Shown: positions 13,211 to 13,833 of the stretch, piece by piece | Layout of the letters: each line of letters opens with the position of its first letter | How positions within the stretch are numbered: the stretch's first letter is position 1 | Assembly: GCA_030043595.1 (NCBI GenBank) | Contig: JASHXJ010000129.1 | Span: 1-13,833 of the forward strand | DNA length: 13,833 nucleotides | Source of the DNA: Trebonia sp. | GTDB lineage: Bacteria; Actinomycetota; Actinomycetes; Streptosporangiales; Streptosporangiaceae | Reading direction: 5' to 3' | Made by a program: the position numbers and the translations under genes | The notes under the pieces: model-generated | What the model saw: only the letters and a program-made list of their open reading frames with translations | Databases searched by the model: none | What the model was told of the DNA's origin: nothing

Positions 13211-13636
13211 ATGAGCGGTATGGAGTACCCGCAGCCGACTGAGATTCACCAGTATGTGCAGCTCGCCAGCTGGCTTCGCGAGGAGATCGTCAGCGGCCGG
13301 ATAGCGCTCGGGGGCAAGCTCCCGGGCGAGGAGGCACTCAAGCGCAGCTTCGGCGTCGACCGCTCGGTCGTGCGGCGTGCTGTGCAGCTGCTGCGTGAGG
13401 AGGGGCTCGTGGTGACGCGGCACGGTGTCGGCTCCTTCGTCGCGGCCGTGCCGCAGTTGAAGATTGCCGTTGTCCGCCCAGGCGACCGGGTATCCGCGCG
13501 CATGCCCGACGACACCGAGCGAGGGAACCTGGGCGCGCTAAGCCCGGGCATTCCGCTCCTGGTCATTACGCGAGCCCACGGCGGCGACCAGGAGGTGTAC
13601 AGTGCCGCGGTGACCGTGCTGCACGTTGAGCAGTGA
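13211..13636 (+). CDS. Short GntR-type transcriptional regulator
   Basis: The product is 141 residues. Residues about 15-78 form a GntR winged helix-turn-helix: LREEIVSGRIALGGKLPGEE, then SFGVDRSVVRRAVQLLREEGLV and the wing HGVGSFV. The C-terminal part (about 85-141) is only about 55 residues, with RVSARMP and a GIPLLVITRAHG segment. It is far shorter than the ligand domains of FadR or HutC types, so it may respond to a small or no effector. ATG 13211 has GAAGG (13199-13203) 7 nt upstream; ATG 13220 is an alternative. The frame is intact. Short GntR proteins of this kind also occur in actinobacterial integrative elements, but no integrase is nearby. Its target is unknown; its own upstream repeats are candidates. 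Confidence 0.85.
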   Translation: MSGMEYPQPTEIHQYVQLASWLREEIVSGRIALGGKLPGEEALKRSFGVDRSVVRRAVQLLREEGLVVTRHGVGSFVAAVPQLKIAVVRPGDRVSARMPDDTERGNLGALSPGIPLLVITRAHGGDQEVYSAAVTVLHVEQ

Positions 13637-13676
13637 CGGTGCCAGCGGTAGCGGCCTGCAGTACCCTTGACACCGC

Positions 13677-13749
13677 GGGGCTATAGCTCAGCTGGAAGAG
13701 CGTCTGGTTTGCATCCAGAAGGCCAGGGGTTCGAGTCCCCTTAGCTCCA
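13677..13749 (+). tRNA. tRNA-Ala (anticodon TGC)
   Basis: The acceptor stem GGGGCTA (13677-13683) pairs with TAGCTCC (13742-13748) with one G-T wobble, and the discriminator base is A13749. The anticodon stem TCTGG/CCAGA closes loop TTTGCAT, giving anticodon TGC. The T-arm is GGGGTTCGAGTCCCC. The length is 73 nt and the CCA is not fully encoded (A, CC, then T). Confidence 0.97.
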
Positions 13750-13762
13750 CCTTAGCTCCACC
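13741..13762 (+). repeat. Tandem duplication of the tRNA-Ala 3' end
   Basis: TTAGCTCCACC at 13741-13751 covers the last 9 tRNA bases plus CC, and is repeated exactly at 13752-13762. It may be slippage or a scar left at a tRNA attachment site. In the 71 bases after it I see no gene, integrase or further repeat before the window ends. Confidence 0.85.
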
Positions 13763-13833
13763 GCACTCTCCGAACGCTTGCCTGATCTTGTACAGCAGTC
13801 CCGCTCCCGGCGCTCAGCAGCGGTGTCCCCAGC

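Noticed and set aside
13667..13672. TTGACA as a -35 for tRNA-Ala
   Set aside because: It is only 4 bp before the tRNA, too close to act as its -35.
1..13833. CRISPR array, transposase, integrase, phage genes or a parS site
   Set aside because: I found no regularly spaced repeats, no recombinase or phage motifs, and no GTTTCACGTGAAAC-type site.

Overview
The window is a GC-rich bacterial replication-origin neighbourhood of actinobacterial type. The gene order dnaA - dnaN - recF - dciA (DUF721) - gyrB - gyrA - DUF3566 membrane protein - tRNA-Ile - DLW-39 small protein is typical of Actinomycetota. Frequent GTG/TTG starts, TAnnnT-type -10 elements and strong G/C bias at third codon positions agree with that. 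I cannot place it below class or order from this sequence alone. No gnd gene lies between dnaN and recF, unlike in Streptomyces.

Layout. 1-1154: dnaA, with its 5' end outside the window. 1155-1458: the dnaA-dnaN spacer, the expected oriC, which here is short and holds only a few DnaA-box-like 9-mers. 1459-4323: dnaN, recF and dciA, with recF and dciA overlapping by 11 bp. 4475-9138: gyrB and gyrA, with a good internal promoter candidate in front of gyrA. 9294-10727: a DUF3566 protein with a very long disordered N-terminus, followed by GC-rich palindromes. 10866-10939: tRNA-Ile(GAU). 11060-12783: a 41-residue DLW-39 protein, a HAD-fold protein whose catalytic motifs look eroded, and a divergent Fpg/Nei-family glycosylase. 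12784-13210: a 427-bp gap with hairpins, short repeats and one candidate 38-codon minus-strand gene. 13211-13636: a short GntR-type regulator. 13677-13749: tRNA-Ala(UGC), whose last bases plus the following CC are duplicated in tandem. In 13763-13833 I see nothing.

How the genes work together. DnaA opens the origin, DciA-family proteins assist the replicative helicase, DnaN is the polymerase clamp, RecF works on stalled or gapped DNA, and gyrase relieves supercoiling. The genes after tRNA-Ile are less uniform and hold most of the unusual signals.

No clear new multi-gene system is visible. The best leads are the apparent HAD pseudoenzyme, GC-rich palindromic repeats that have become part of the dciA reading frame and its C-terminal tail, the sparse oriC spacer, and the possible divergent small-ORF/GntR pair with its hairpin-rich control region.
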